DNA of 64,000 bases from positions 248,001 through 312,000 of the forward strand of contig JAGKQI010000047.1 in assembly GCA_018806915.1 (NCBI GenBank). Reading direction: 5' to 3'. The notes below the pieces were generated by a model. The model searched no databases, was not told where the DNA came from, and saw nothing but the letters and a program-made list of their open reading frames with translations. Below, in pieces: positions 10,521-20,477 of the stretch (position 1 is the stretch's first letter; every line of letters starts with the position of its first letter). A program made the position numbers and the translations under genes. The DNA comes from Phytophthora colocasiae. Lineage: Eukaryota > Oomycota > Peronosporomycetes > Peronosporales > Peronosporaceae.

Positions 10521-11120
10521 AGCGAATAAGAGAGAGTTGAGTCCTGAATAAGGCAGTTTTGAATCGCACTTTACTCGCGCCTTTCCGGGGGCGGTGACTT
10601 TTCTCGGTAGACTCAAGGTTCGCACCCAAATTGCAGTTCAAAATGGAAGCGCGATAAGAGCAAATTGAATTTGAATTTGATGTCCTACAAACACTCTACA
10701 TTACCTTGAGCAAAGCTCCAGACAAGGCGTGCGCGGGGCTTCCTGCTCGATAGCAGTCCTATAGATACACATATCGTTCGTTCTGTAGCCCGCCAACAGC
10801 ATCCGTACTGCAGACGCTGCCTTACCGGACGTATGTCGTTGATGCGCTCCGTGGACTTGACGCTGAGGACTAGGATAGCTTGTTGAGCGTGGACGCCTCA
10901 CAAACATTCATTCCGCACTCACCCCGCGCCTTTTCCCGCCCTTTCCGGAAGCATTTTGCGTCAAAATGAATGAATCGAATCCGTACTTTGCACTGCAGCA
11001 ATTTGGGATTTTTCAGTTCAAAATGTAACAGACGCGCCAGGCGCCGCGACGCTAAGTTCGCACGCACTTTTTATTGTACTTTTTGGCTTCAAACTCAACA
11101 TTCAGTCTCTCTTATTCGCT
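10521..11120. repeat. Possible MITE (14-bp perfect terminal inverted repeats)
   Basis: AGCGAATAAGAGAG at 10521-10534 is exactly inverted at 11107-11120. Similarity continues loosely inwards (TTGAGT..TTCAA blocks), and a 'CAGTTCAAAATG' block recurs internally near 10635 and 11016. About 600 bp, no coding frame. Compatible with a non-autonomous DNA element, but no clean target-site duplication was seen. Confidence 0.35.
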
Positions 11121-11506
11121 CTATTAGTAGACTATTTATACAATATCATCTGGAAGGCACAATTGAGACCTTCGAAACAATGTCCACGCACTTACTTTGG
11201 TGTGGGCATTTTTTACAAACATTATTCTTCTAGATTTGCACCATTCTTCTCGTTACGATAAAGTCGTAAATGAATTCTTGAGATTGAGTCGATGGTAACG
11301 AGAGCAGAACCATTGAACGTATTGATCTACACAGTACTGTACATGCATCATTTGCTCACGAATCGCCACGTGCCATCTGGGTACCAAAAGTTTTGTATTA
11401 CAGACTGGAGCCGTTTGTAAACAACGCAGTTGGCATTCAGGGGGGGGGGGGCTACCATTCCACTCCCACCAAGCTCAGTAGAGATTTTCCTCCAAACCCG
11501 ACAAAC
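11121..11506. other. Promoter-side region of bZIP gene 1
   Basis: Non-coding; contains a run of 12 G near 11440 about 60 bp before the ATG. No Inr match good enough to call. Confidence 0.4.
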
Positions 11507-12529
11507 ATGAGCAGCAGCGTGCTTTTCCCACCGAACCTCGACCGTTTTAGCGACGATATCATTGGCACGGTTATCCTTCGCTCAACTCCGTTGTCATACA
11601 CACACTCAACTTCCAGTATCCACCGCGATAAACCATCCACCACCGCAGTCTCAGAAGATCCACCGATGCCGACAACAATCAGTCTAAATAGCACCAGTTT
11701 TGAAACTATCTCGCCTTCCAAGCGCAAACGAATGCAAGATTCAGTACCAAGTCAGCCAACCAAAACGAAAAAGAAGCGTGTGGTTTCCATTGAGGTACGT
11801 CGAGAGCGTCGCCGTGTTAACATGCAACGCTATCGCCTCAATCTTCGAGATCGCGAAGGGGTTCTGGAGAAAAAAGTTCAACAGCTGAAAGAAGAGATTC
11901 CAAGCCTTCAACTCCAGCGCGACACCATCCAGGCCAAAGGGAAGGGAGGAACAATGTGGAATATTGCGGCCGAGTACTTCCGACTATTCCATCACGGGCT
12001 GAAAGAGCATCAGGCGACAAGGGAGAGCTCGGAAGGTACACCTTTGGCCAGATCACAAACCCAGAAGGGATTCCTATACGCTGTGCTGGCTCCTGGTGTG
12101 ATCGGGATGTCGGGGTTTGGAGTGGAGAAGCTACTAGACGACTACCGGACTCTTGCCTTCTGTCTGCCAAGTATGAGCACGCGACTTGTTCGTCTTACGA
12201 CAGGAGCCGAAGGGTCCATTGAAGCTACCACCCGAGTGGAATTTGTAGTGACTGAGAATTCGCTACGGTTGGCGTTCCCACACTTAGTTACTGGGGGAAA
12301 GGTATCTCGTCTGGCCTCAAAGTTACTTGGACAACGATTTGTGACGCGAGGGTCTATCCGTTTTGAATGGGATAACGATATTGGTCGTGTATCACTTCTT
12401 CAAGCGAAAGCGGATCTATTGACACCGATGTTGGAGCTGTTTGGGGACTTGGAAATGGTCTCGTCCGTGTTTAAGGATGCTCTGATCACCCCCGAATGCG
12501 CACCAACACGCAGTGATGAAGAACAATAA
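11507..12529 (+). CDS. bZIP-like transcription factor, paralogue 1
   Basis: 340 residues from the ATG at 11507, chosen over upstream in-frame sequence because the paralogue at 12596-13540 starts at the aligned position. An N-terminal Ser/Thr-rich segment is followed by a basic region (residues ~88-116) and heptad leucines at 120, 127 and 134. Counting back from the first leucine, the invariant Arg of the basic region is at 110. The position of the usual DNA-contacting Asn (N-x7-R) is taken by Arg; the nearby NMQRYR block is shared with the paralogue. The ~200-residue C-terminal domain is conserved between the two copies (both end with 'LLTPML..LGDLE'-like helices). Predicted nuclear DNA-binding regulator. 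Oomycete bZIPs with altered basic-region Asn are known. Confidence 0.8.
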   Translation: MSSSVLFPPNLDRFSDDIIGTVILRSTPLSYTHSTSSIHRDKPSTTAVSEDPPMPTTISLNSTSFETISPSKRKRMQDSVPSQPTKTKKKRVVSIEVRRERRRVNMQRYRLNLRDREGVLEKKVQQLKEEIPSLQLQRDTIQAKGKGGTMWNIAAEYFRLFHHGLKEHQATRESSEGTPLARSQTQKGFLYAVLAPGVIGMSGFGVEKLLDDYRTLAFCLPSMSTRLVRLTTGAEGSIEATTRVEFVVTENSLRLAFPHLVTGGKVSRLASKLLGQRFVTRGSIRFEWDNDIGRVSLLQAKADLLTPMLELFGDLEMVSSVFKDALITPECAPTRSDEEQ

Positions 12530-12595
12530 GACCAATCTTTATCTTGATCTTCTTAAAATTGAGCATGTTTTTCTACCAAGTAGTGCATATTTGAG

Positions 12596-13540
12596 CTATC
12601 TACGTGCAGGTGTACATTCAGGAGTGATAAGAGCGTCTTCAAAAACGTATACAACCGTCTCCAGGTCTCCCAGAAGCTTCAGCATCGGTGTCAACAGATC
12701 TGCTTTCGCTTGCAGAAGGATAATACGACAACTCTCGTTGTCCCATTCAAAATGGGTCGTTCCTTGCATCACAACTCTCTGATCAAGGAGCAAAAGTGCA
12801 ATTGGAGACCATTCTCCATCCTGGATCAGGTGGGGGAAAGCCAACCGAATTGCGTTCGTCGTAAGTGTGAACTCCACTCTTGTAGTAGCGATGATTGACT
12901 CTCTCAGCCCCATCTCAAGACGTAGCAACCGAGTACTTAGCGACGGAAGATACAGAGATAACAGTCGGAAGTCTTCGCTAAGCCTCTCAACGCCACAGCC
13001 AGTTAATCCGACCACATCAGGTGCCATATTGGCATAAAAGAAGCCCAATTGGGCGTTAGTCTCCACGATGTCCCCCTTAAGTCCATAGTCAAAGAGACGA
13101 AAGTATTCTGCTGTCACACTCCACACCGTTTTCTCCTTAGCACTAGCCAGAGTCGTATCGTAGTGTAGCAGGAGCTTCTGGATATCCTCTCGCAGCTGCA
13201 ACACGTCGTCTTCCAGATTCACCGCATGATTTCGGAGTTTGCTCCGATAGCGCTGCATATTAGCACGACGACGACTACGACGGAGTTCCAGTTCGCCAGC
13301 TTCATCCAAGGGCGAGTTTTGTCGCTTTCTAGTTCCACTTGTTGGGCTTTTCTTGTTCATTATTGGAATCGATGAAGCAGATTTAGTGTTTGAAAGTACA
13401 TGGGCCTTCGACATTTCGTCTTGTTGGGTACTGAGTAATGTGCGTTTACGGGTTGAAAGCCTTTCACGTAAAACAACTTTGCCAATGACTTCGTCACCAA
13501 ACGTTTTGAAGCTCGGTGGGTAAAGGACGCTGCTGTTCAT
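12596..13540 (-). CDS. bZIP-like transcription factor, paralogue 2
   Basis: 314 residues and intact. Same architecture as the gene at 11507-12529: a matching N-terminal 'SSVLYPP' block, basic region ~86-105, heptad leucines at 109, 116 and 123, and a C-terminal domain aligning throughout. The invariant Arg is at 99 and again no Asn stands eight positions before it. The two genes are convergent, with 66 bp between stop codons, so their 3' UTRs probably overlap. Divergence is high in the N-terminal third and lower in the C-terminal domain, implying an old inverted duplication with both copies kept open. Confidence 0.8.
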   Translation of the reverse strand: MNSSVLYPPSFKTFGDEVIGKVVLRERLSTRKRTLLSTQQDEMSKAHVLSNTKSASSIPIMNKKSPTSGTRKRQNSPLDEAGELELRRSRRRANMQRYRSKLRNHAVNLEDDVLQLREDIQKLLLHYDTTLASAKEKTVWSVTAEYFRLFDYGLKGDIVETNAQLGFFYANMAPDVVGLTGCGVERLSEDFRLLSLYLPSLSTRLLRLEMGLRESIIATTRVEFTLTTNAIRLAFPHLIQDGEWSPIALLLLDQRVVMQGTTHFEWDNESCRIILLQAKADLLTPMLKLLGDLETVVYVFEDALITPECTPARR

Positions 13541-14095
13541 GACTGTTTTGGTCTGTTCTTCGACGGGAGATTTGAGAAATGATAGCTTTGTCGGCTACTG
13601 CGCTGTGTGTAGACTGTAGGCTTCACTGGATGGTGAGTTACTGCACGTTGTGATTCGCGAGCAATGATGATTGTCCAGTGTGCTTCGTATTGAAAATGAA
13701 CGTAATCATCGTGCCGAATGTCCAAAGTCAGCTTGACTCTATTTCTCACAGTATCATCTACCCTAAAGGCATATAGTTTATCTGATGAATTTCACAGCGA
13801 AGTGCCCTAATATGCTGGAGCTCGTCCACGTATGAAGACTTTTAGATAGTCTTGCTATGATACGATCTTGTCGAGCTTTAGAAATTCCTAGCGAATCCCA
13901 ACTTTTGGACCATGTGGCACACGTGAGCCTGGTACATCGGTCATTGAACGTGATGTACTTCACTAACGCAAGTGATACATCAACTTTGTGGTCACGAAGA
14001 ACAAGTAAGTTGTCACGGATAACAATAAAGAATCGCGTGGAATAGTGTGGATGCAAGCTTCATCATAAATTCGCCTTAGATTATCTCGTTATTAG
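13541..14095. other. Intergenic between bZIP 2 and the kinase
   Basis: Short frames only; no coding signal. The right part is the 3' side of the kinase gene and the left part the promoter side of bZIP 2. Confidence 0.45.
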
Positions 14096-15873
14096 TCACT
14101 GCTGTTCAGTAAGAGCTACTTGGAGTTGGTAGAGCGCTTGAGCCGCCGTTGGACGCGCTGTCGGGTCAATTGATACACAAGCCAGACCTAATTCCATTAT
14201 CACAGGTGGACAAGTCTCTGAAAACTCCACACGAAGGTTCCCCTGCATCACCAGCTGCAGAATTGCGAGGTCGGATGCCTGTCGGTTCTTTCCAGTATTG
14301 GCATAAGGCAGCGCGTTCGAGTCCAATTCCGACAAAACCACACCGAACGAAAACATATCCGCCTTCTCGTCGTATTTCTCGCCCGTCATCATTTCCGGTG
14401 CCATCCAAAGTGACGTACCGATTCCTGCGGTCATCGTTCGGTCCACACGTTCACGCGATGCACCAAAGTCTGTCAGCTTGGCATCCAGATCTTCGGTAAG
14501 TAAAATATTCTTGGATTTCAAGTCCCGATGAATGAGCGGAGGCTCAAGCGAGTGTATATACGTAAGTGCATGTGCAACATGAAGAGCAATCTTCACTTTC
14601 GTGTAGTCAAACCCAAGAGACGGATACCGGTTCAGCAACGCTCGCAAGTCTCCACCTTCCATGAACTGGGATACAACGCACAAATCCGTGAGGGAATCCC
14701 AAGCCACGCCAATAAATTCCACAATCCGCGGGTGTTCCAATGACGCCATGAGCTTCACTTCAGCCAGGAATTCGTTAACGCTCTGAATTCTCTTCCGAGT
14801 CTCTGGTAGCAGCATTTTCACAGCCACACGCTGTCCATTGAATGTCCCCACGAAAACTTCACCATATCCTCCTCGACTGATTCTCTGCTGCAGTAGAACC
14901 TTCTCCCTTGGGATACGAGCTGCGATAATAGCTTCATCATTCCACAGAACTTCCCCACCGCTAAAATCTGAACTTGCTCCTGGTTGAGTAGATAGTGTTC
15001 TGCCTTGAGAATCTTCTCCCAGTAATCCCTCCCCATAAGCGTCTTTACTCCGTCGAGATCCTTCACTTGACTGCGTTCCTTTTTTCCTTCTCCACCAGAT
15101 AAAGAAGCTATTAAAGCGACTATCACTGCACAGCCCACTGCAATCCCAGCGATAACTCCCCCTCCAATAGACGAACTAGACCCGTCACCTGATCCAGAAA
15201 CTACCGGTTGAGATGTCGTAGATGTTTCCCCACTACCGGTACTACCTGAACTCGAATTCGAACCGACATTGACAATCGTAAAGTCCGAGCCAGTCGTACT
15301 ACCATCGCCACTCATACTACTATATGTCTTGGACGCACTCGTGTAGAACACCAGGCCGTAGTCCGCTGTGAACCCTACGTAGCACGTCCACTGGACATCA
15401 GTACTGGCAATGGAATAGTTACTCTCCACCTCAGAACACGTCGTGTCACTAAATAACTTCAGAGCCACCGATAAATCCTGGTTGACACTGGCAATTGCAC
15501 TCCCGTAGCTGGTAGTGTTAGGTAGTGCTCTACACAATCCATCAGCGTAGAACGCTTGACCATTGGCAAATGTGTCACACGTGTTCGCAGGTGTGTATTG
15601 CTCCAGTAGAACGTAGGGTGCATCTGCATCTGCAAAAAGTGCGGCAGTCTCCGTCCGGTCATTACCGTAGCAGTCCACACGGGTAGAATTGGCAGCATCT
15701 CCCACTGATAACGTTGTGCAGTCTGTGAACTGGCAGCTCTCGACATCTTCCTCGTAGATGAATTGGGGCGTTCCAGAGCACGAATCGTCGGCGAAATAAC
15801 TGGTAAATGCAACAGTTCGAGCGTAGGTGGAGTAGAGCAATAGGGAAGAGGTGATTGACCGTTGATACACCAT
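14096..15873 (-). pseudogene. Receptor-like TKL protein kinase, one frameshift
   Basis: Read 15873 to 14096. Signal peptide (residues ~1-22), a Cys-containing secreted-type ectodomain (~23-200), a Ser/Thr/Gly-rich stalk, then a transmembrane helix (about 15170-15105: GVIAGIAVGCAVIVALIAS). Near 15098 one base appears missing: the minus-strand frame shifts just where the TM should be followed by WWRRKK. In the second frame the linker and a complete kinase domain follow: Gly loop SRGGYGEVFVG (near 14875), VAVK lysine, HRDLKSKN catalytic loop, DFG and APE. The kinase resembles oomycete tyrosine-kinase-like receptor kinases. Either a recent pseudogene or a sequencing error; an intron does not explain it because sequence on both sides is continuous. 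Confidence 0.75.
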
Positions 15874-16223
15874 TTTCGCTGGACGATGACAATTCTCGAG
15901 TGTCAGGAAAGTTTTTACCAGTCAGTTGCAAATCATTGTCTATCGTACAGAATGGGTACACTCCACTTCGTTTTTTGGTGGGCGATTGTGACGTACAGTG
16001 GTACCGGTACATGCACTTTAGCAGAGAGACGTTTTTATTAGTTTTCATACTTAGTTTATTCGTGTAAAACAGCATGGTTTTGACTTTTAGAGGTATTATA
16101 TATAGAAGGTTGATGTGAGTAAAGAGTGATTAAAAGTTGTGGCTCCACATTGCGAACCTCATGTTCGGATAGAAAGGAGCAACGAGCTCCATGTATTGCG
16201 TTACTCTGTGTCTTTGTCTCTCC
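15874..16223. other. Intergenic
   Basis: Promoter side of the receptor kinase and 3' side of the NLP gene; nothing recognised. Confidence 0.45.
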
Positions 16224-16940
16224 CTAGAACGGCCAGGCTTTCTTGAGTTTTTCCTCAAAGTTGGCGTCGTTCACAGGCACCACTGCATCGCCAAAGTCGA
16301 ATGTGTTGAGAGTCTCTCGGGCGGCATCAGTGAGCTCTTCCCACATGATCAGAGGCTGGAAATCACCCGTTCGAGAGCTGTAGTCGAGCATCGGCTGTCC
16401 CGCCACTTCGCTAATGGAACGATACAGCAGAGGGGTGACACCGTCGAGGATTCCAAAGTCCGGGGCTGGAGCTTTGTTCTGATACTCATCGTCCGCTGTA
16501 GACGTCGAGAGGCCGAGGATCGCAGGTGCTGCAAAGTCCGGATTGTCGATCCACACGATTGCACTCGCCCAGTCGTAGCGTCTTGATGCTACACCCATGA
16601 AGAAGCCTTTAGGGAAGTACCAGGCATACATGATAGCCCATTTGTCGTTGTACCAGCCTGCTCTACCGTACACTTGGGAGCCCAATGGAGCGCTGTCACA
16701 CGCAGAGTTGCCTCCTGAACCCTTCAATCCGCCACTGACATCGCCTGCGCCGTTCACCGCTGGGAACGAGACGCATCCATCAGCGATGTTGAGTTGAGGC
16801 TTGAACTTGACTGCAGCCTTTTCAGAAATGGTAACGGGATCGGGCTGAGGAATCGGCTCCAACTTGTCGTGGTCGATCTCGCCGCCGTGAACCGCAGCGA
16901 ACACAGTTGCCAGGACAACAAAGAAGCTTCGGGAGATCAT
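16224..16940 (-). CDS. NLP / NPP1-family secreted protein, degenerate heptapeptide
   Basis: 238 residues from the ATG at 16940; the frame is open further upstream, but this start gives a clean signal peptide (residues 1-19). The NPP1 domain follows, with two cysteines (56 and 81) as in type-1 NLPs and the conserved 'WAIMYAWYFPKG' segment. The heptapeptide that cytolytic NLPs need (GHRHDWE) is SRRYDWA here at 119-125; the metal-coordinating and sugar-binding positions are changed. NLPs bind plant sphingolipids, and many Phytophthora members are non-cytotoxic with just such substitutions. Predicted secreted and non-cytolytic; this is an inference from the motif. Confidence 0.88.
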   Translation of the reverse strand: MISRSFFVVLATVFAAVHGGEIDHDKLEPIPQPDPVTISEKAAVKFKPQLNIADGCVSFPAVNGAGDVSGGLKGSGGNSACDSAPLGSQVYGRAGWYNDKWAIMYAWYFPKGFFMGVASRRYDWASAIVWIDNPDFAAPAILGLSTSTADDEYQNKAPAPDFGILDGVTPLLYRSISEVAGQPMLDYSSRTGDFQPLIMWEELTDAARETLNTFDFGDAVVPVNDANFEEKLKKAWPF

Positions 16941-17600
16941 AAATACTTGTACGAGAGACTTAAGTAGCGTGGTGAGAATGCAGAAGTGAGGGCGAGGCTT
17001 CTTGTACACTATCAAGCATTTTTCTACATGAACGTACAAAACGAGTGCCACCAACCCCCGCAGGATAACGTTTGTGATGTGATGATCACGTGAATGAATT
17101 GGCGGCGGCGCTGGCGTTCAGAGAGCGAGTCCCTGCTATTTTACTCCAGTGATACCAGTGGTAACGGGGACATTCACCTTGCGCGCCTGCAAGTGCGAAT
17201 TCGACAGTGAAACTTGCTAGATGTAAACAAGACATGCTCATGAATACATCGTGTTGCGTTCGTAGCGGGGGAGCGCGTGTTGCACTCGCACCACCACGAT
17301 AACATAGCACGCAGGGTTCTGGGATCTGCGCAAAGGCACCACACTTCACGCAGGGCTCGTTCAGTGCTAAAACTTGGTAGAAATTTAGAGAACCGATTGA
17401 AGCAGCTTGTGACGCGTTTGCGCGCTGCCTCGCGTGCAAAGGCTGGATACCTGCATAAGCTGATGCGTGGAAGGGGCTGCCTGCGCACGGTAAGGCAATG
17501 TATTAACCGGAGTGTACAGTATACACATTATTGAAAACATAGTGCAGTACTATAGCATGGATAATAGCACTATTAAGTACTAAAAATCAAAACCTATTAG
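16941..17600. other. Intergenic upstream of the NLP gene
   Basis: No convincing coding frame or repeat up to the target site of the pogo-like element. Confidence 0.45.
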
Positions 17601-17752
17601 TACCGACTTCCTCTGTTTATAACGGTCACCCGTGTACATGGTACACCGTACCACCATGATCATGCATGTACAGATGGCTACAGAATTAACCCCCCCGCTC
17701 TCAACCGTTGTATATGACTACATTAGTGGTACACACCAGAATTGGCTTATTC

Positions 17753-17781
17753 TTAACATGTTGTATAATACAACATGTTAA
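17753..17781. repeat. Perfect 29-bp palindrome, left subterminal
   Basis: TTAACATGTTGTAT-A-ATACAACATGTTAA, perfect with a one-base centre. A near-identical palindrome (one pair changed) lies at 18418-18446 near the other end of the MITE. Likely cis-acting transposase sites. Confidence 0.9.
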
Positions 17782-17886
17782 AAACCGTGAAATGCACGCG
17801 GGTAGGTGAATATTGTAACAAGAAAAGCCAGAAAAGTGCTAAGGCCAAGACACAGATAGATTCACTGATTTGTGATAAGACTCCGG

Positions 17887-17914
17887 ATCTTGGTGGCCGC
17901 GCGGCCACCAAGAT
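17887..17914. repeat. 28-bp perfect GC-rich palindrome
   Basis: ATCTTGGTGGCCGC followed directly by its reverse complement, with no loop. It sits inside the MITE just left of the purine-rich block. Confidence 0.92.
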
Positions 17915-17920
17915 GCTGAG

Positions 17921-18065
17921 GACAGGGGGCAGGAAGAAGAGAAGGAGGAGCCGCAGGAGGGAGATGAAGAAGAGAAAGAGGACGAGCAGGGGGGAGAAGA
18001 AGAAGCGAAAAAAGACGAGCAGGAGGAAGCGGAAGAGGAGGAGGTGGGCGAGGAGGAGTCGTAAG
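17921..18065 (+). repeat. Purine-rich low-complexity block
   Basis: About 145 bp of almost pure A/G. One frame reads as a Glu-rich acidic tract, another as a Lys/Arg-rich tract. It may be a captured acidic-tail segment of a host gene or simply an expanded purine microsatellite; not called as a gene. Confidence 0.6.
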
Positions 18066-18417
18066 AAGCGTTAGGACGATGGTAGCGAACAAGACAAGTA
18101 GGAACACTGATGATTACAATCGCAAAGAAAAGATTGCTTGCAACATGATGTTCAATCCCTCTGGAACTGAAGCGTGGCATAGCTAGGCAAAAATGTTTGC
18201 TCTGTGTCAACTTCAAATAAAAAGGCCCAAACCAGTCGCAGTATATACAACATACGCCCACCTGCGAGACTGGAGAAGGTGTATATGACAACTTCGCTGG
18301 TACATAGCGCTGCGCACGATGTGCAAGCAATCTTGACCGATCAGGTTTCCTTCCCGCAGTACAGACTTTACACTCGTACTTATCACAGGCAATACAAAAA
18401 TCAAGATTAGACTGTCC

Positions 18418-18446
18418 TTAACATGTAGTATTATACAACATGTTAA
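18418..18446. repeat. 29-bp palindrome, right subterminal
   Basis: Imperfect copy (one mismatched pair) of the palindrome at 17753-17781. Confidence 0.88.
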
Positions 18447-18696
18447 AGACTTGCCGGGGGGTCAAAATAGGCTTGAGAGCGGGGGGGGGGGGGTTAAAGA
18501 ATTAAAAAAACATAAAATAAAAAAATATTGTTATGTATCAATATCGACCCAACTTCTCCTACATCTCTGTCTAGCACACATTGGCGAGATATTCCGGTGT
18601 TTTTTGCCCTTGTCTTGTTCTGGCACGCATTGAAAGCTTATGCCGAGATTTAAAAGCCGGGGACCAACTCCATGACGCGTCAAACTCAGTAACGCC

Positions 18697-19056
18697 CTAG
18701 CTTGTAGCTACGTCTTTGACCTCTAACGCTAAACATCAGATTTGAAATAGGTACGCCCTCCTTTCGGAGGTCGTTTACCCATTTAACAAGTTCCTGTTCA
18801 GCTTCTAGTGATAGTACAGTACCTACTCCTTTTGGAGCTTTCTTCATTTTCTTCCCGTGCGGCATTTGTCACTGCTCTTTGATTTTATCTTTTTCTCTAA
18901 TCCACGACTCCACCGGGAGTCGTAGACGGCAGGACTCAGATCAGGATAGAACAGCCGTATAGCCTTGCGGATGTCTGGAGGCTCCCCCACCGCATTTATC
19001 ACGTCAAGTTTTTCTCCTGCCGTGAATGACGCTCGTCGTTTGCCGCGCATTGTCAA
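18697..19056 (-). pseudogene. Tc5/pogo-type transposase N-terminal fragment
   Basis: Two adjoining minus-strand frames. 19056-18844 begins MRGKRRASFTAGEKLDVI, a first helix-turn-helix region. From 18847 a second frame carries a 'LSLEAEQELVKWVNDLRKEG' run typical of the Tc5-type DNA-binding domain of pogo/Tigger transposases. No DDE catalytic core follows. It explains the pogo-like TIR element around it. Confidence 0.55.
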
Positions 19057-19215
19057 CTTGAAATGACTGGTACAGCGTTCAGTGTCAAAAACGCGGTACC
19101 GTTGTGATTCGGTTTTGTACGACCGTTATAAGCAGAGGAAATTCACTATTCTCTTTCTTGGTTGTGATTGGCTGACCGTTATATGCAGGTGACCGGTATA
19201 AACAGAGGAAGTCGG

Positions 19216-19588
19216 TACCAGAATTTAGTACTTAATATATTACTATGTTTGTCGTTTTTTTAAAAAAAACTTGGAAGGACCGGAAAGAACAAACGTTGTG
19301 CCTTGTTTTGAATACAGTTACTGCACTAACGACTGTAAGTACACCTGCTGGTGAAGTGTGCATGGAGTTGATAAAATGGTAAATGAAAAAACAGAATATC
19401 AACCTCAATTGATGTTCTTCAAAGGAGGATACTGTAATGTAGCGAGAGGAAGCTTGTATCCTTAGACGGCAAATTGAAAAGTGGATTGATATTTACTTGC
19501 CTAAAGTTTGTTTCCTACTACTGCTGCTCTGTTGCAGCCAGTCAATTAAGAGTAAACCTGAGATACAGTAGAGACTTTTCGAAATCGA
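19216..19588. other. Intergenic
   Basis: No coding signal or repeat recognised; includes a T-rich/A-rich run near 19255-19270. Confidence 0.45.
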
Positions 19589-19888
19589 TTAGAGTTGCGT
19601 TTGAGTTTCAGACAACACCGTTTTATGAGCGCTGAAAGGAGAATGCAAAGCCAACCAAACTTGCCTTTCGAAGACCACCAGGTTTAGTTTCAGTTTCAGT
19701 CTGGTTGAGTGGCGATGCCAGCTGATGCCTCTGGTGTGGAGGCCCAGCAGACTATAAGAACGTGACAGTCTGCTCCAAGACATCATGTGCAGGATGGACA
19801 ACTGGAAGGAGCTCACAGAAGAGGAGAGGGCTAGGAAAAGAGCTAAGACTGAAGGCATCGAGTCGTCAGGAGAGCTTATGCGTCGCCA

Positions 19889-20074
19889 ATGAATGAGCTA
19901 GAAGGTGAAGCTCTTAGTGATAACGAGGGAGATGGCGAACCTGAGGCTAGTGAGGCTAGTGAGCCTAGCGAAGGAGTCCAGCCTTCATGCAGCCAAGACC
20001 AACAGCTGTCTGCTCGATTAAAGAGAAAGGAAAAATTGGCTACGCGTCCTCAACGCGCTCACAAGCAAGCGTAA
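19889..20074 (+). pseudogene. Acidic low-complexity ORF of the Harbinger-like relic
   Basis: 60 codons, N-terminal half almost entirely Glu/Ser/Ala/Gly/Asp. It may be the remnant of the second (accessory) ORF of this element. Not recognised otherwise. Confidence 0.3.
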
Positions 20075-20186
20075 GAAGGCACCAGAACAGCTTGGATGGC
20101 TCGGTTAAACGGCGGCATACCATTGCCAGTGCCGCAAACCTGGAGACGACGTCGCCTTCTGCGGTTCGCACAGTCGGTTGAGGCAG

Positions 20187-20477
20187 TTATAGCTTTACAG
20201 ATAAGCACTGTAGCTCCGCGATAGTAAAATTGTAGCGGACACGGGCCGTAGGGTCACCAAGCATAGGGTCGAAATGGTTGGAAAAGTTGATTCTAGGGCT
20301 GCGCTCAAGAAGAAAGCAGTGGGTCTTCATCAGCGAGGCCATGATGGCCAAGAATTTTCTCTTCTTGCCTCTTGCCGCTATACAAGCGCCGCCGATGACT
20401 ACCGAAGCTTGTTCTGCTGTCAGTTTCGGCGCTACGAACATCATTTCGGCGGTGTTTTTGCCTGCCCTCGCCACCAC
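20187..20477 (-). pseudogene. Transposase fragment, Harbinger-like
   Basis: A 96-codon frame with 'FLAIMASLMKTHCFLLERSPRINF', resembling the N-terminal part of PIF/Harbinger-type transposases common in Phytophthora. No DDE residues are included. Assignment by resemblance. Confidence 0.4.

Larger units (their letters stand above)
17690..18493. mobile_element. piggyBac-like MITE with TTAA duplication, nested
   Basis: An 804-bp unit bounded by CCCCCCCGCTCTCAA at the left and TTGAGAGCGGGGGG at the right, flanked on both sides by TTAA (17686-17689, 18494-18497). Termini starting with C-runs and TTAA target sites are typical of piggyBac-type elements. A 29-bp palindrome lies near each end (17753-17781, 18418-18446) and a 28-bp palindrome in the interior. 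There is no transposase, so it is non-autonomous. It sits inside the pogo-like element, so it is younger. Confidence 0.72.
17603..19215. mobile_element. Pogo/Tc5-like DNA transposon relic (TA target site)
   Basis: CCGACTTCCTCTGTTTATAACGG-type inverted repeats of about 29 bp start at 17603 and end at 19215, flanked by TA on both sides (17601-17602 and 19216-19217). The subterminal block GACCGTTATAAGCAGAGGAA is repeated near the right end (about 19120 and 19182). The interior holds a remnant transposase N-terminus on the minus strand and a nested MITE at 17690-18493. TA duplication, TIR and the Tc5-type DNA-binding domain fit the pogo/Tc1 superclass. Confidence 0.7.

Noticed and set aside
17775..18074. 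Lys/Arg-rich ORF of 99 codons
   Set aside because: It is one frame through a purine-rich low-complexity block inside a MITE; the neighbouring frame is equally open and acidic.
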